DNA from: Methylovirgula sp.
GTDB taxonomy: Bacteria > Pseudomonadota > Alphaproteobacteria > Rhizobiales > Beijerinckiaceae
NCBI GenBank assembly: GCA_030040215.1
Contig: JASHUD010000099.1
Location: 1 to 7,971, forward strand
Direction of reading: 5' to 3'
DNA: 7,971 nucleotides
Shown here: positions 1-6,653 of the stretch, one piece after another
How the letters are laid out: the number at the start of each line of letters is the position of its first letter
How positions within the stretch are numbered: the first letter of the stretch is position 1
Notes under the pieces: generated by a model
What the model was told of the DNA's origin: nothing
Seen by the model: only the letters and a program-made list of their open reading frames with translations
Database searches by the model: none
Position numbers and translations under genes: made by a program

Positions 1-725
1 TAGGGATTGAAATTGATTTCGGTAGCCTTGGTCATCATCACCGGCGATTGCCGGTCGATTCGGCCGACGCCGGCAATATGGCGGGTGACGACGGCGCCGT
101 TTTCGACCGTCTCGACGGCGGCGGCGGGAATATTGGCGACGACGTAGCGCTCGCCGAGATTGCCGGAATAGGCCTTGAGCCGCACGATATTGATCTCGAG
201 CTGCCGCAGGCGAACATCGGCGGGAACGTTGAGCGCGGCGAACGTATCCTGGTCGACGACGCCGGTCTGATTGAGCCCGTGACGCGCCTGGAAATGTTTC
301 ACGGCCGCATCGACATAGGAGTCGAAGGTCGGCGAAAAGCCGGCGCTCGCCTCAAGATCGCCGGACGCCGCGAGCCGTTTGCGCAGCGCGACCACCGCAT
401 CGCCCTCCGAGCCGAGCTTCAGATTGCCATCCGCGGGCACCCTGCTCCAGCCGCCGGCGGCGACCAACTGCCGATAGCGTTCGGCCGCCTGTTCCGTCGC
501 GGTGAAGGTCTCCGGTGAAAGCAACGGAGTTGAAGAACGGGGCACCGCCAGATGCGCGTCCGCGTCGTAACTCTGCGCCCACTCGGCTTGGTTGTCGAAG
601 GGATCGCCGGCCGCCGCGGGACCCAGGGCCGCCAGGAAAATCCCGGCCGGCACGAGCAGCGCAGCCAGAATGCCTCCGCAACGCAAGGCTTCCGATTTCG
701 AAAGAACGGGCGAATGTCTAGCCAA
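1..725 (-). CDS. ldtP: L,D-transpeptidase precursor, 3' end cut off by the window (probable LdtR target)
   Basis: This is the N-terminal part (241 codons) of a secreted L,D-transpeptidase, an enzyme that forms 3-3 cross-links in peptidoglycan or attaches proteins to it. The reading frame is open from a TAA near 850 down to the left edge. It begins with a signal peptide: a basic start, a hydrophobic stretch at residues 17-35, and Ala-Ala-Ala-Gly at 37-40 as the likely cleavage site. A peptidoglycan-binding-like region follows at about 102-168, with AVKHFQARHGL and the TGVVDQDTFAALNVP pattern. The start of the YkuD catalytic domain is visible from about 194 (YVVANIPAAAVETVENG, then GVGRIDRQSPVM). 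The catalytic His and Cys lie beyond the edge. There is no ATG in the usable region. I chose a TTG at 725 because GGAG lies 6 nt before it; another in-frame TTG is at 737. The layout resembles the YcbB/LdtD-like group. The symbol follows the Liberibacter/Sinorhizobium LdtR target and is an inference. Confidence 0.87.
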   Translation of the reverse strand, partial: MARHSPVLSKSEALRCGGILAALLVPAGIFLAALGPAAAGDPFDNQAEWAQSYDADAHLAVPRSSTPLLSPETFTATEQAAERYRQLVAAGGWSRVPADGNLKLGSEGDAVVALRKRLAASGDLEASAGFSPTFDSYVDAAVKHFQARHGLNQTGVVDQDTFAALNVPADVRLRQLEINIVRLKAYSGNLGERYVVANIPAAAVETVENGAVVTRHIAGVGRIDRQSPVMMTKATEINFNP

Positions 726-804
726 TGCGAGCTCCAAACGTCTGCGGCGGACCCAAGAATCGACCGGTGATGCCCGCGCGCCCGGGGCGGACCCCTTGCG
801 GACT

Positions 805-823
805 GCCGGGACCTGATCCCGGC
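805..823. promoter_or_regulatory. 19-bp inverted repeat upstream of the L,D-transpeptidase gene
   Basis: GCCGGGA at 805-811 is perfectly mirrored by TCCCGGC at 817-823 around a 5-nt centre. It lies about 80 nt upstream of the proposed TTG start and just downstream of the possible promoter at 837-865. It could be an operator for a dimeric regulator such as LdtR, since MarR proteins bind palindromes of about this size. It could equally be a short hairpin in the leader RNA. No run of T follows on either strand, so it does not look like an intrinsic terminator. Confidence 0.4.
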
Positions 824-836
824 GCTTTCCAATCCA

Positions 837-865
837 GCTATATCTTCTTGGTTAAGAGGTCCCAA
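837..865 (-). promoter_or_regulatory. Possible sigma70-like promoter for the L,D-transpeptidase gene
   Basis: Read on the minus strand, TTGGGA (860-865) is followed after 17 nt by TATAGC (837-842). Each hexamer matches the consensus at four of six positions and the spacing is ideal. Transcription would begin near 830, giving a leader of about 105 nt that contains the inverted repeat at 805-823. It sits between the ldtR terminator and the transpeptidase start, where a promoter is needed if that terminator works. The call rests on the pattern only. Confidence 0.35.
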
Positions 866-975
866 ATGGGCGGCGATTTTGTGGCGCGATAGCCGCGAAA
901 GGCAAATCTCCCGCCGTCTGCCAATGGGCGAAGCGGACGCAGAGAATTCATGAGGCCTGTATCGGGACGCAAAAG

Positions 976-1015
976 CAATGCGGCGCGCTGTCCCGAGGAA
1001 CGGCGCGCCGCATTG
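976..1015 (-). terminator. Intrinsic terminator downstream of ldtR
   Basis: A perfect 13-bp stem is formed by 976-988 (CAATGCGGCGCGC) and 1003-1015, around a 14-nt loop. It begins 17 nt after the ldtR stop codon. On the minus strand the stem is followed by CTTTTGCG, a short but usable U tract; on the plus strand no T-run follows, so it acts leftward. CGGGAC at 963-968 could also pair with GTCCCG at 990-995 inside the loop, giving an alternative fold. Confidence 0.75.
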
Positions 1016-1031
1016 GGAAACTACGCCTAAC

Positions 1032-1544
1032 TTAGAGGCGGAAGCGGATCTGATCGGTCCAGAACCGTTCGAGCCGGTTCAAGGACTGGTTGAGCCGGGC
1101 GAATTCCTCGCAGCTGATGCCGCCGATCTGCTCGACCGTCACGACGTGCTTGTCATAGAGCGCCGCGACGATGTCGTGCACTTCCTTGCCCTTCGGCGTC
1201 AGGCTGATGCGCACCGAACGGCGATCGAGCCGCGAACGCGCATGATGAAGATAGTTCATCTCCACGAGCTTCTTCACGTTGTAGGAGACGTTGGAGCCGA
1301 GATAATAACCGCGCGTGCGCAATTCGCCGGCAGTCAACTCCTTGTCGCCGATGTTGTAGAGGAGCAACGCCTGCACGGAATTCACGTCGCTGCGTCCGCG
1401 CCGGTCGAATTCATCCTTGATCACGTCGAGCAGGCGTCGATGCAGACGCTCGACGAGCGTGAGCGCTTCGATGTACGTCGGCCGTATCTCGTTCACCCGC
1501 CCGGTGCGCGCCTGAGCAACCTCGGTCTTGAGAACGCTGTTCAT
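1032..1544 (-). CDS. ldtR: LdtR, MarR-family winged-helix regulator
   Basis: This is a 170-residue MarR-family transcription factor that matches the LdtR group of Hyphomicrobiales. A winged helix-turn-helix spans about residues 55-117: the LTAGELRTRGYYLGSNVSYN segment (70-89) contains the turn and the start of the recognition helix, and RSRLDRRSVRISLT (103-116) is the basic wing. The N- and C-terminal helices would form the dimer interface. In Liberibacter asiaticus, LdtR controls an L,D-transpeptidase gene and cell-wall stress tolerance; here the next gene downstream is such a transpeptidase. I chose the ATG at 1544 because AAGGGA lies 6 nt upstream. An in-frame ATG at 1559 (GGGGAGG 11 nt away) and a longer start at 1619 are alternatives. 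The region upstream is AT-rich and contains two TGAATCA copies, possible operator material. Confidence 0.9.
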   Translation of the reverse strand: MNSVLKTEVAQARTGRVNEIRPTYIEALTLVERLHRRLLDVIKDEFDRRGRSDVNSVQALLLYNIGDKELTAGELRTRGYYLGSNVSYNVKKLVEMNYLHHARSRLDRRSVRISLTPKGKEVHDIVAALYDKHVVTVEQIGGISCEEFARLNQSLNRLERFWTDQIRFRL

Positions 1545-1643
1545 GACCCATCCCTTCATTTTAAGTCGAGCCTCCCCTTCGCCGCGGCTCAATGAGAGAT
1601 GATCTATAATGCGCGGCAATGAAAACGAGTTTAAGTAACAGGC

Positions 1644-1675
1644 TGAATCAGAAGTTTAGTTCTTGCAGTGAATCA
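1644..1675. repeat. Two TGAATCA sites 25 nt apart upstream of ldtR
   Basis: TGAATCA occurs at 1644-1650 and again at 1669-1675. Each copy is palindromic apart from its centre base (TGA-W-TCA). Both lie in an AT-rich stretch about 100-130 nt upstream of the ldtR start. They may be binding sites for a regulator, possibly LdtR itself, but short AT-rich repeats can arise by chance. Confidence 0.3.
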
Positions 1676-1751
1676 ATGTTGAATTCAATTCGATCTTTAC
1701 GGTAACGCTGCTTAAGAATTGAGTTTGTTAACTTACGAAGCCGTTGCCGAA

Positions 1752-1780
1752 AACGTACCAAATCCTTTAATACGTGCGTT
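1752..1780 (-). terminator. Weak possible terminator at the end of the hydrolase/DUF6163 operon
   Basis: AACGTAC at 1752-1758 can pair with GTGCGTT at 1774-1780, seven pairs including one wobble, across a 15-nt AT-rich loop. On the minus strand the second arm runs directly into TTTT. The hairpin overlaps the stop codon of the DUF6163-like gene. The stem is short and weak, so termination here is uncertain and some read-through into ldtR is possible. Confidence 0.28.
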
Positions 1781-2228
1781 ATGGCTCGCGCAGGCTCGCT
1801 TTGAACGTCAGCACGAAATAGGCGGCGATCAACAGAATATCGATCGCGATCCAGGTCATCGAAATCGAATTGCGGACTGCGACGGCGACAAAGATCTGCG
1901 AGCTCGCCACGAACAGCCACAGTGCGCCGCCCCAGGGCGTGGCGAGCCAAAGCCCGACCGCCGCGACAAGATCGGCGACGGCAAAGAACATAATCGCCGC
2001 CGAAGTCGCCCCCGGCAAAGTATCGAACACCGGCCGGCTGGGCAGCAGGACGAGCGCCCACTCGGCGAGACCTTGAAAGATCCACAGGCACGCCAGCAGC
2101 CGCATAAAGAGAACGAGGACCGATCCCCACGGCGTCCGCGCCGCCGTTTTGCCCGGAGCGTCGAGCCGGATGGCGGCGCCCGGCGGCTGGCTTTCCGTCT
2201 TGGCCTCGAAAGGGCGGAAAATGTTCAT
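1779..2228 (-). CDS. DUF6163-like four-helix membrane protein
   Basis: This is a 149-residue inner-membrane protein of unknown function. After a polar N-terminal segment of about 34 residues it has four hydrophobic segments at roughly 36-62, 75-96, 100-117 and 124-142, and a short tail. The overall pattern fits the DUF6163 family, small membrane proteins that I recall mainly from Hyphomicrobiales. I see no catalytic motif, metal-binding cluster or signal peptide. The ATG at 2226-2228 overlaps the TGA of the upstream hydrolase gene in ATGA, so the two genes are almost certainly co-transcribed and their translation coupled. That suggests a shared role or a shared need for expression, but the hydrolase's function does not reveal what the membrane protein does. 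A DoxX-like fold is another possibility. Confidence 0.82.
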   Translation of the reverse strand: MNIFRPFEAKTESQPPGAAIRLDAPGKTAARTPWGSVLVLFMRLLACLWIFQGLAEWALVLLPSRPVFDTLPGATSAAIMFFAVADLVAAVGLWLATPWGGALWLFVASSQIFVAVAVRNSISMTWIAIDILLIAAYFVLTFKASLREP

Positions 2229-3274
2229 GCGGCACCCGCCGAGCGTGCTTCATGGAGCGGCGCGAAATACGCGGCGATGTCGGCCGCTTCGATCGCCTCG
2301 ACCGACGCCGGATTCCAGCGCGGCGCGCGATCCTTATCGACAAGAGCGGCACGCACGCCCTCATAGAAATCGTGTCCAAGCACGATCCGCGAAGCGATGC
2401 GAAACTCCATGTCCAAAGCCGCGTCGAAGTCGAGATCCGCGCCCAACTGCATCTGCTTTAACGCGATCGCCATGCTGGTCGGCGAGCGCGCGCGCAGCGT
2501 CTTCAGCGTCGAGGCCGCGAACGCCGAGCCGGCGCTTTGCGTTTCGACCTCCGCCAGAACTGCGGCGAGGCTTGGGGCCGCGAATGCCCGCCCGATACCT
2601 TCGCCTTCGGCAAGCAAACTGGAGGCGGGCGGAGCGACCTTTTCCGCCGCGATGGCGCCCTCGGCGGCCTCGCCATCGACGAGCCGATCCAGGAGCGTAT
2701 CGAACCGCGCCGCCGGCACGTGCGCCGTGGCAAGGCCAAGCGCAACGAGATCGCCAAGCGCGGCGCGCGCGCCGGTGGCGGCGAGATAGACGCCGATCTT
2801 GGCTGGCAGGCGTGGCAGAAAATAGCTTGCGCCCACGTCGGGAAAGAATCCGATGCCTACTTCCGGCATCGCAAAGCTCACCCGCTCGCCGACAACCCGA
2901 TGGGCGCCGTTCACCGCGATCCCGGCGCCGCCGCCCATGATGATTCCGTCGATCAAAGCGACATACGGTTTCGGATAGGATTTGATGCGACGGCAGTTAC
3001 GGTATTCGCGCTGCAGAAAGGCGAGTTGCTCGGCGTGTCGTCCCGCTTTGCCGAGTTCGGCAACACGTTTGATGTCGGCGCCGGCGCAAAAGGCGGTGGC
3101 GCCGGCGCTGCGCGCGACGACGCAGCGGACCTCCGCGTCGCGCGCAAATTCGTCGAGCGCACCGCCCATGGCCGTGATCATGTCGAGGCTCAACGCGTTG
3201 AGCGCCCGCGGCCGGTTGAGCGTGATGACGCCGCAACGGCCGATCTTCTCGAACGTGATTTCAGCTTCGCTCAC
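2225..3274 (-). CDS. 3-hydroxyisobutyryl-CoA hydrolase / enoyl-CoA hydratase family protein
   Basis: This 349-residue protein belongs to the crotonase superfamily and has the length and C-terminal extension of the 3-hydroxyisobutyryl-CoA hydrolase (ECH_2) subgroup. That enzyme frees 3-hydroxyisobutyrate from its CoA ester in valine breakdown in the cytoplasm. Motifs in order are ITLNRPRALNALS (about 17-29), FCAGADIKRV (62-71) and GGGAGIAVNG (114-123), which supply the CoA pocket and oxyanion hole. Next comes FAMPEVGIGFFPDVGASYFL (134-153), with Glu138 and Asp146 at the positions of the hydrolase catalytic acids. The end has GHDFYEGVRAALVDKDRAPRW, typical of this subgroup. I chose the GTG at 3274 because GGAGG lies 4 nt before it and the family N-terminus begins there; the frame stays open further upstream only as antisense of hemB. 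It is the first gene of a leftward operon with the DUF6163-like gene. A plain enoyl-CoA hydratase is the main alternative. Confidence 0.88.
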   Translation of the reverse strand: MSEAEITFEKIGRCGVITLNRPRALNALSLDMITAMGGALDEFARDAEVRCVVARSAGATAFCAGADIKRVAELGKAGRHAEQLAFLQREYRNCRRIKSYPKPYVALIDGIIMGGGAGIAVNGAHRVVGERVSFAMPEVGIGFFPDVGASYFLPRLPAKIGVYLAATGARAALGDLVALGLATAHVPAARFDTLLDRLVDGEAAEGAIAAEKVAPPASSLLAEGEGIGRAFAAPSLAAVLAEVETQSAGSAFAASTLKTLRARSPTSMAIALKQMQLGADLDFDAALDMEFRIASRIVLGHDFYEGVRAALVDKDRAPRWNPASVEAIEAADIAAYFAPLHEARSAGAA

Positions 3275-3293
3275 TCTGCCTCCAAAGGCTTGG

Positions 3294-3321
3294 ATTAGAC
3301 GGGCGGGGGCTAAGCCGTCAA
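3294..3321 (-). promoter_or_regulatory. Sigma70-like promoter for the hydrolase/DUF6163 operon
   Basis: On the minus strand TTGACG (3316-3321) is followed after 16 nt by TCTAAT (3294-3299), five of six matches to consensus in each box. Transcription would begin near 3287 and leave a leader of only about 13 nt, just enough to hold the GGAGG before the GTG start at 3274. This is the best promoter pattern in the window. Confidence 0.55.
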
Positions 3322-3406
3322 TGCGCGGCAGCGGTAATGTAAAATCGAAGAACTTGCCCCTGGTGCGCGAGCTTATGCTATGAACCGCGTCAATTTCGAG
3401 GACGGT

Positions 3407-4429
3407 ATGGCTTTTCCGCCGCGACCGAACGTTAACCCCAACAAGCTCTCGCTCGCGCAGCGGCCGCGCCGCAACCGCAAGGCCGAATGGGCGCGCCGGC
3501 TCGTGCGCGAACACGAGCTGACGGCGAGCGACCTGATCTGGCCGATCTTTCTCGTCGAAGGGGAAGGTTTGCGCGAGCCCGTCGCCTCGATGCCGGGCGT
3601 AGAGCGGCTCTCCGTCGACGAAGCGGTGCGCGCCGCCGGGCTCGCCGCCGAACTTGGCATTCCGGCGCTGGCGCTCTTTCCCAACATCGACCCGGCGCTG
3701 CGCGATGTTGAGGCAAGCGAGGCGTTGAATGAGGCCAATCTCGTCTGCCGCGCGATCCGCGCCGTCAAACGCGCCGTGCCGCAGGTCGGCATCATCACCG
3801 ATGTGGCGCTCGATCCCTATACGAGCCACGGCCACGACGGGCTCATGGAGGGTGAGGAGATCCTCAACGACGCCACCGTCGCCGTGCTCGTCGCGCAGGC
3901 CTTGAACCAGGCGCGCGCCGGCGCTGACGTCATCGCGCCTTCCGATATGATGGACGGGCGCGTCGGCGCGATCCGTGCCGGGCTCGACGCGGAAGGTTTC
4001 GAGAACGTGAGCATCATGTCCTACGCCGCCAAATACGCCTCGGCCTTCTATGGCCCGTTCCGCGATGCGATCGGCACCAAGGCGACGCTCGTCGGCGACA
4101 AACGCACCTACCAAATGGACCCGGCCAATTCCGAGGAGGCGCTGCGCGAGGTGGCCGCCGATATCGAAGAAGGCGCCGACATGGTGATCGTCAAGCCGGG
4201 CCTACCCTATCTCGACGTGATCTTCCGGGTGAAGGAAACGTTCGGCGTGCCGACCTTCGCCTACCAAGTCTCCGGCGAATACGCGATGTTGATGGGCGCC
4301 GTGAACAACGGCTGGCTCGATGCCGACCGGGCGATTTTCGAAAGCTTGATCGCTTTCAAACGCGCCGGCGCCGCCGGCGTGCTCACCTATTTCGCGCCGC
4401 TCGTGGCAAAGAAGCTGAAAGAGGGATAG
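3407..4429 (+). CDS. hemB: Delta-aminolevulinic acid dehydratase (porphobilinogen synthase), zinc-independent type
   Basis: HemB condenses two molecules of 5-aminolevulinate into porphobilinogen, the second common step of heme, chlorophyll and cobalamin synthesis, in the cytoplasm. The 340-residue product shows the whole family pattern. The two active-site lysines are Lys209 (SYAAKYASAFYGPFRDA) and Lys263, the Schiff-base residue (IVKPGLPYLD). The segment APSDMMDGRVGAIR at about 176-189 is also typical. The metal region reads TDVALDPYTSHGHDG (131-145), with Asp132, Asp136 and Asp144 where zinc enzymes have three cysteines, so this is the magnesium-dependent form without catalytic zinc. I chose the ATG at 3407 because GAGGA lies 4 nt upstream; an in-frame ATG at 3380 has no clear ribosome site. 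It is divergent from the hydrolase operon and followed by shc after a 170-nt gap. I see no convincing terminator after it. Confidence 0.95.
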   Translation: MAFPPRPNVNPNKLSLAQRPRRNRKAEWARRLVREHELTASDLIWPIFLVEGEGLREPVASMPGVERLSVDEAVRAAGLAAELGIPALALFPNIDPALRDVEASEALNEANLVCRAIRAVKRAVPQVGIITDVALDPYTSHGHDGLMEGEEILNDATVAVLVAQALNQARAGADVIAPSDMMDGRVGAIRAGLDAEGFENVSIMSYAAKYASAFYGPFRDAIGTKATLVGDKRTYQMDPANSEEALREVAADIEEGADMVIVKPGLPYLDVIFRVKETFGVPTFAYQVSGEYAMLMGAVNNGWLDADRAIFESLIAFKRAGAAGVLTYFAPLVAKKLKEG

Positions 4430-4599
4430 ACAGCTTCCGGATGCAACCTATTCGCGCGCCTCGCGCCGCCGCGCTTGCTTCGAAGCCGGACGGCGTTTAG
4501 TCACCTCCCAAGCCGATGCCGCAAACTTCGCGCGCCAAATCCAGCGCGGGTTACGCGGCCGGTTGTCCAGGGCAGCGAAGGCGATATTTAGAGTATGGA

Positions 4600-6633
4600 A
4601 TGTCGATGACGCATACGAAAACCGCGAAACCTGCAGACCGCCCGGAACCGGTCGACGAGGCCGCGCGCGCCGCGGTGCGTTGGCTTGAGAAGCACCAGGA
4701 TGCGGAGGGCTTTTGGGTCGGCATGATCGAGACCAATTCCTGCATCGAAGCGGAGTGGTTGCTTGCCAGTCATATTCTCGGCGTCACGCTTCCGATGCAA
4801 GACGGCCTTGTTCGCGCTCTTCTGCAGCGGCAGCGGCCGGACGGAGCCTGGGAAACCTATCCCGGCGCGCCGGGCGGCGATATCAACTCCACGGTCGAAG
4901 TCTACGCCGCACTGCGTCTCAAAGGGCTTGATCCGGACGATGCGGTCATGCGCCGCGCGCGAGACTGGATTCTGCAGCACGGCGGATTGCGCAAGGTCCG
5001 GGTTTTCACCCGCTATTGGCTGGCGATGCTCGGGGTATGGCCTTGGGAGGCGACTCCCAACCTGCCCCCCGAGATCATTCGTCTGCCACTCTGGTTTCCG
5101 TTCAACATCTACAATTTCGCGCAATGGGCGCGCGCGACTCTCGTTCCGCTGGCGGTCATCGCGGCGCGCCGTCCCGTCTTCCCGCTGCCGTCGGGCGGCA
5201 GACTCGAAGAGCTCTTCCCCGATGGCTACGCCAATTTCGATTTCTTCCTGCCCGAAAAAAAGCCGCGCGTTCTCTCGCTCGAATGGATGTTCCTCAAGCT
5301 CGACCGAATCCTGCACGTTGCGCAAAACGCCCGGCTCACGCCCGGACGCGGCACCGCGATCAAACTCTGCCTCGAATGGATCTTGAAGCACCAGGACGCC
5401 GACGGCGCGTGGGGCGGCATTCAGCCGCCGTGGATCTACGGATTGATCGCGCTGCGCGTCGAGGGCTACGCCGTCGATCACCCGGCGCTCGCCAAAGGCG
5501 TCTCCACGTTGGGCGATCATTGGAGCTACGAACGCAACGGCGCCACCCACATCCAAGCGAGCGAATCCCCGGTTTGGGATACGTTGCTCGCCCTGCTGGC
5601 GATGCAGGAGGCGGGCTGCCGGGCACAAGAATCGCCGTCGATGCAACGGGCCCTCGATTGGGTTCTGGGCAAACAGATTTTTTGGCCGGGCGATTGGTCG
5701 GTCAAAGTCAAGAACGTCGAACCGGGCGGCTGGGCTTTCGAACGCGCCAACCTTTATTATCCCGACATCGACGATACCGCCGTCGCTTTGCTCATGCTGG
5801 GCAAAGTCCGCGACGCCACCCAAGGCGACCTGCGCCGCAGGATCGATGCCGCCGTCGAACGCGCGCTGGCTTGGTCGCTTGCCATGCAATCGCGCAACGG
5901 CGGATGGGCGGCCTTCGATAAGGATAACGACAAAGAGATCGTCTCCAAAATTCCGTTTTGCAATTTCGGAGAAGCTTTGGATCCGCCGAGCGTCGATGTG
6001 ACCGCCCACATGCTCGAGGCTTTGGCGGCGCTCGGGTGGAACAAGGATCATCCGGCGGTCGCCAAGGCGCTCGCCTTCGTGCGTTCCGAACAGGAGAAGG
6101 ACGGCAGCTGGTTCGGGCGCTGGGGAGTCAATCATATCTACGGAACCGCCGCCGTGTTGCCCGCCCTCCAGGCGATCGGCGAGGATATGAAGCAGCCCTA
6201 TGTCAAACGGGCGGCGAAGTGGCTTGCCGGCAAGCAGAACGCCGATGGCGGCTGGGGCGAAACCTGCGCTTCCTACATGGATCCGAAGCTGCGCGGCATT
6301 GGCGCCAGCACGCCGTCGCAAACTGCCTGGGCGCTCATCGCTTTGCTCGCTATGGAAGGCCGCGAATACGCCGCGGCGATCGACAACGGTCTGGCGTTTC
6401 TGGTCGAAACGCAGGACGAAACCGGAACTTGGGACGAGCGCTATTACACGGGCACCGGCTTTCCCGGCTATAACGTCGGCGCGCGTCTCGACCTCGACGC
6501 CGTGGGCCTGCAAGAGAGGCTGCGGCAAGGTCCCGAGTTGTCGCGCGCCTTTCTGCTCGGCTACAATATGTACCGCCACTATTTTCCGTTGCTTGCGCTC
6601 GGCCGGGCCAAGCACCGGCTGGCAAAGTCCTGA
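4600..6633 (+). CDS. shc: Squalene-hopene cyclase
   Basis: Shc (HpnF) cyclises squalene to hopene/diplopterol, the committed step of hopanoid synthesis, as a monotopic protein on the inner membrane. The 677-residue product has the catalytic DIDDTA motif at 389-394, with Asp391 as the likely proton donor (equivalent to Asp376 of Alicyclobacillus). It also has seven QxxxGxW repeats, at about 33-39, 78-84, 265-271, 430-436, 498-504, 546-552 and 605-611. GRWGVNHIYGTAAVL (506-520) and YTGTGFPGYNVG near 616-627 are conserved blocks, and the C-terminus QGPELSRAFLLGYNMYRHYF is complete. Length is normal for the family. I prefer the ATG at 4600, which has GAG 6 nt upstream; an ATG at 4606 is almost as good. 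The frame extends up to an ATG at 4516 that lacks a ribosome site and adds a non-family segment. No other hopanoid gene (hpnC, D, E, G, H) is adjacent. Confidence 0.96.
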   Translation: MSMTHTKTAKPADRPEPVDEAARAAVRWLEKHQDAEGFWVGMIETNSCIEAEWLLASHILGVTLPMQDGLVRALLQRQRPDGAWETYPGAPGGDINSTVEVYAALRLKGLDPDDAVMRRARDWILQHGGLRKVRVFTRYWLAMLGVWPWEATPNLPPEIIRLPLWFPFNIYNFAQWARATLVPLAVIAARRPVFPLPSGGRLEELFPDGYANFDFFLPEKKPRVLSLEWMFLKLDRILHVAQNARLTPGRGTAIKLCLEWILKHQDADGAWGGIQPPWIYGLIALRVEGYAVDHPALAKGVSTLGDHWSYERNGATHIQASESPVWDTLLALLAMQEAGCRAQESPSMQRALDWVLGKQIFWPGDWSVKVKNVEPGGWAFERANLYYPDIDDTAVALLMLGKVRDATQGDLRRRIDAAVERALAWSLAMQSRNGGWAAFDKDNDKEIVSKIPFCNFGEALDPPSVDVTAHMLEALAALGWNKDHPAVAKALAFVRSEQEKDGSWFGRWGVNHIYGTAAVLPALQAIGEDMKQPYVKRAAKWLAGKQNADGGWGETCASYMDPKLRGIGASTPSQTAWALIALLAMEGREYAAAIDNGLAFLVETQDETGTWDERYYTGTGFPGYNVGARLDLDAVGLQERLRQGPELSRAFLLGYNMYRHYFPLLALGRAKHRLAKS

Positions 6634-6653
6634 TGCGCCGCAAGGGCTTGCCG

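Larger units (their letters stand above)
726..1031. other. 306-nt gap between ldtR and the L,D-transpeptidase gene
   Basis: I see no coding region here. The gap holds the ldtR terminator hairpin (976-1015), a possible promoter (837-865) and a 7+7-bp inverted repeat (805-823). The open frames that cross it have no codon pattern or recognisable protein. It is best read as the 3' end of the ldtR transcript followed by the control region of the transpeptidase gene. Confidence 0.6.

Noticed and set aside
48..518. A plus-strand open frame over the L,D-transpeptidase
   Set aside because: The minus strand encodes a recognisable signal peptide, PG-binding region and YkuD start; the plus frame is its shadow.
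978..1595. A plus-strand open frame over ldtR
   Set aside because: It is antisense to a clear MarR-family gene and starts inside the terminator hairpin.
3275..4114. An N-terminal extension of the hydrolase by 280 residues across hemB
   Set aside because: The extension is antisense to hemB and resembles no crotonase protein; the family N-terminus starts at the GTG at 3274 behind a good GGAGG.
4563..4590. TTGTCC-16 nt-TATTTA as a promoter for shc
   Set aside because: The -10 match is poor, and a start near 4597 would leave no room for a ribosome site before the ATG at 4600. shc may be read from hemB instead.
4430..4599. A terminator between hemB and shc
   Set aside because: Only short self-complementary pieces such as GCTTCGAAGC are present, with no T-run.
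4588..6615. A 675-codon open frame on the minus strand covering nearly all of shc
   Set aside because: It is antisense to a clear squalene-hopene cyclase, has no recognisable domain, and long antisense frames are expected in GC-rich genes with this codon bias.
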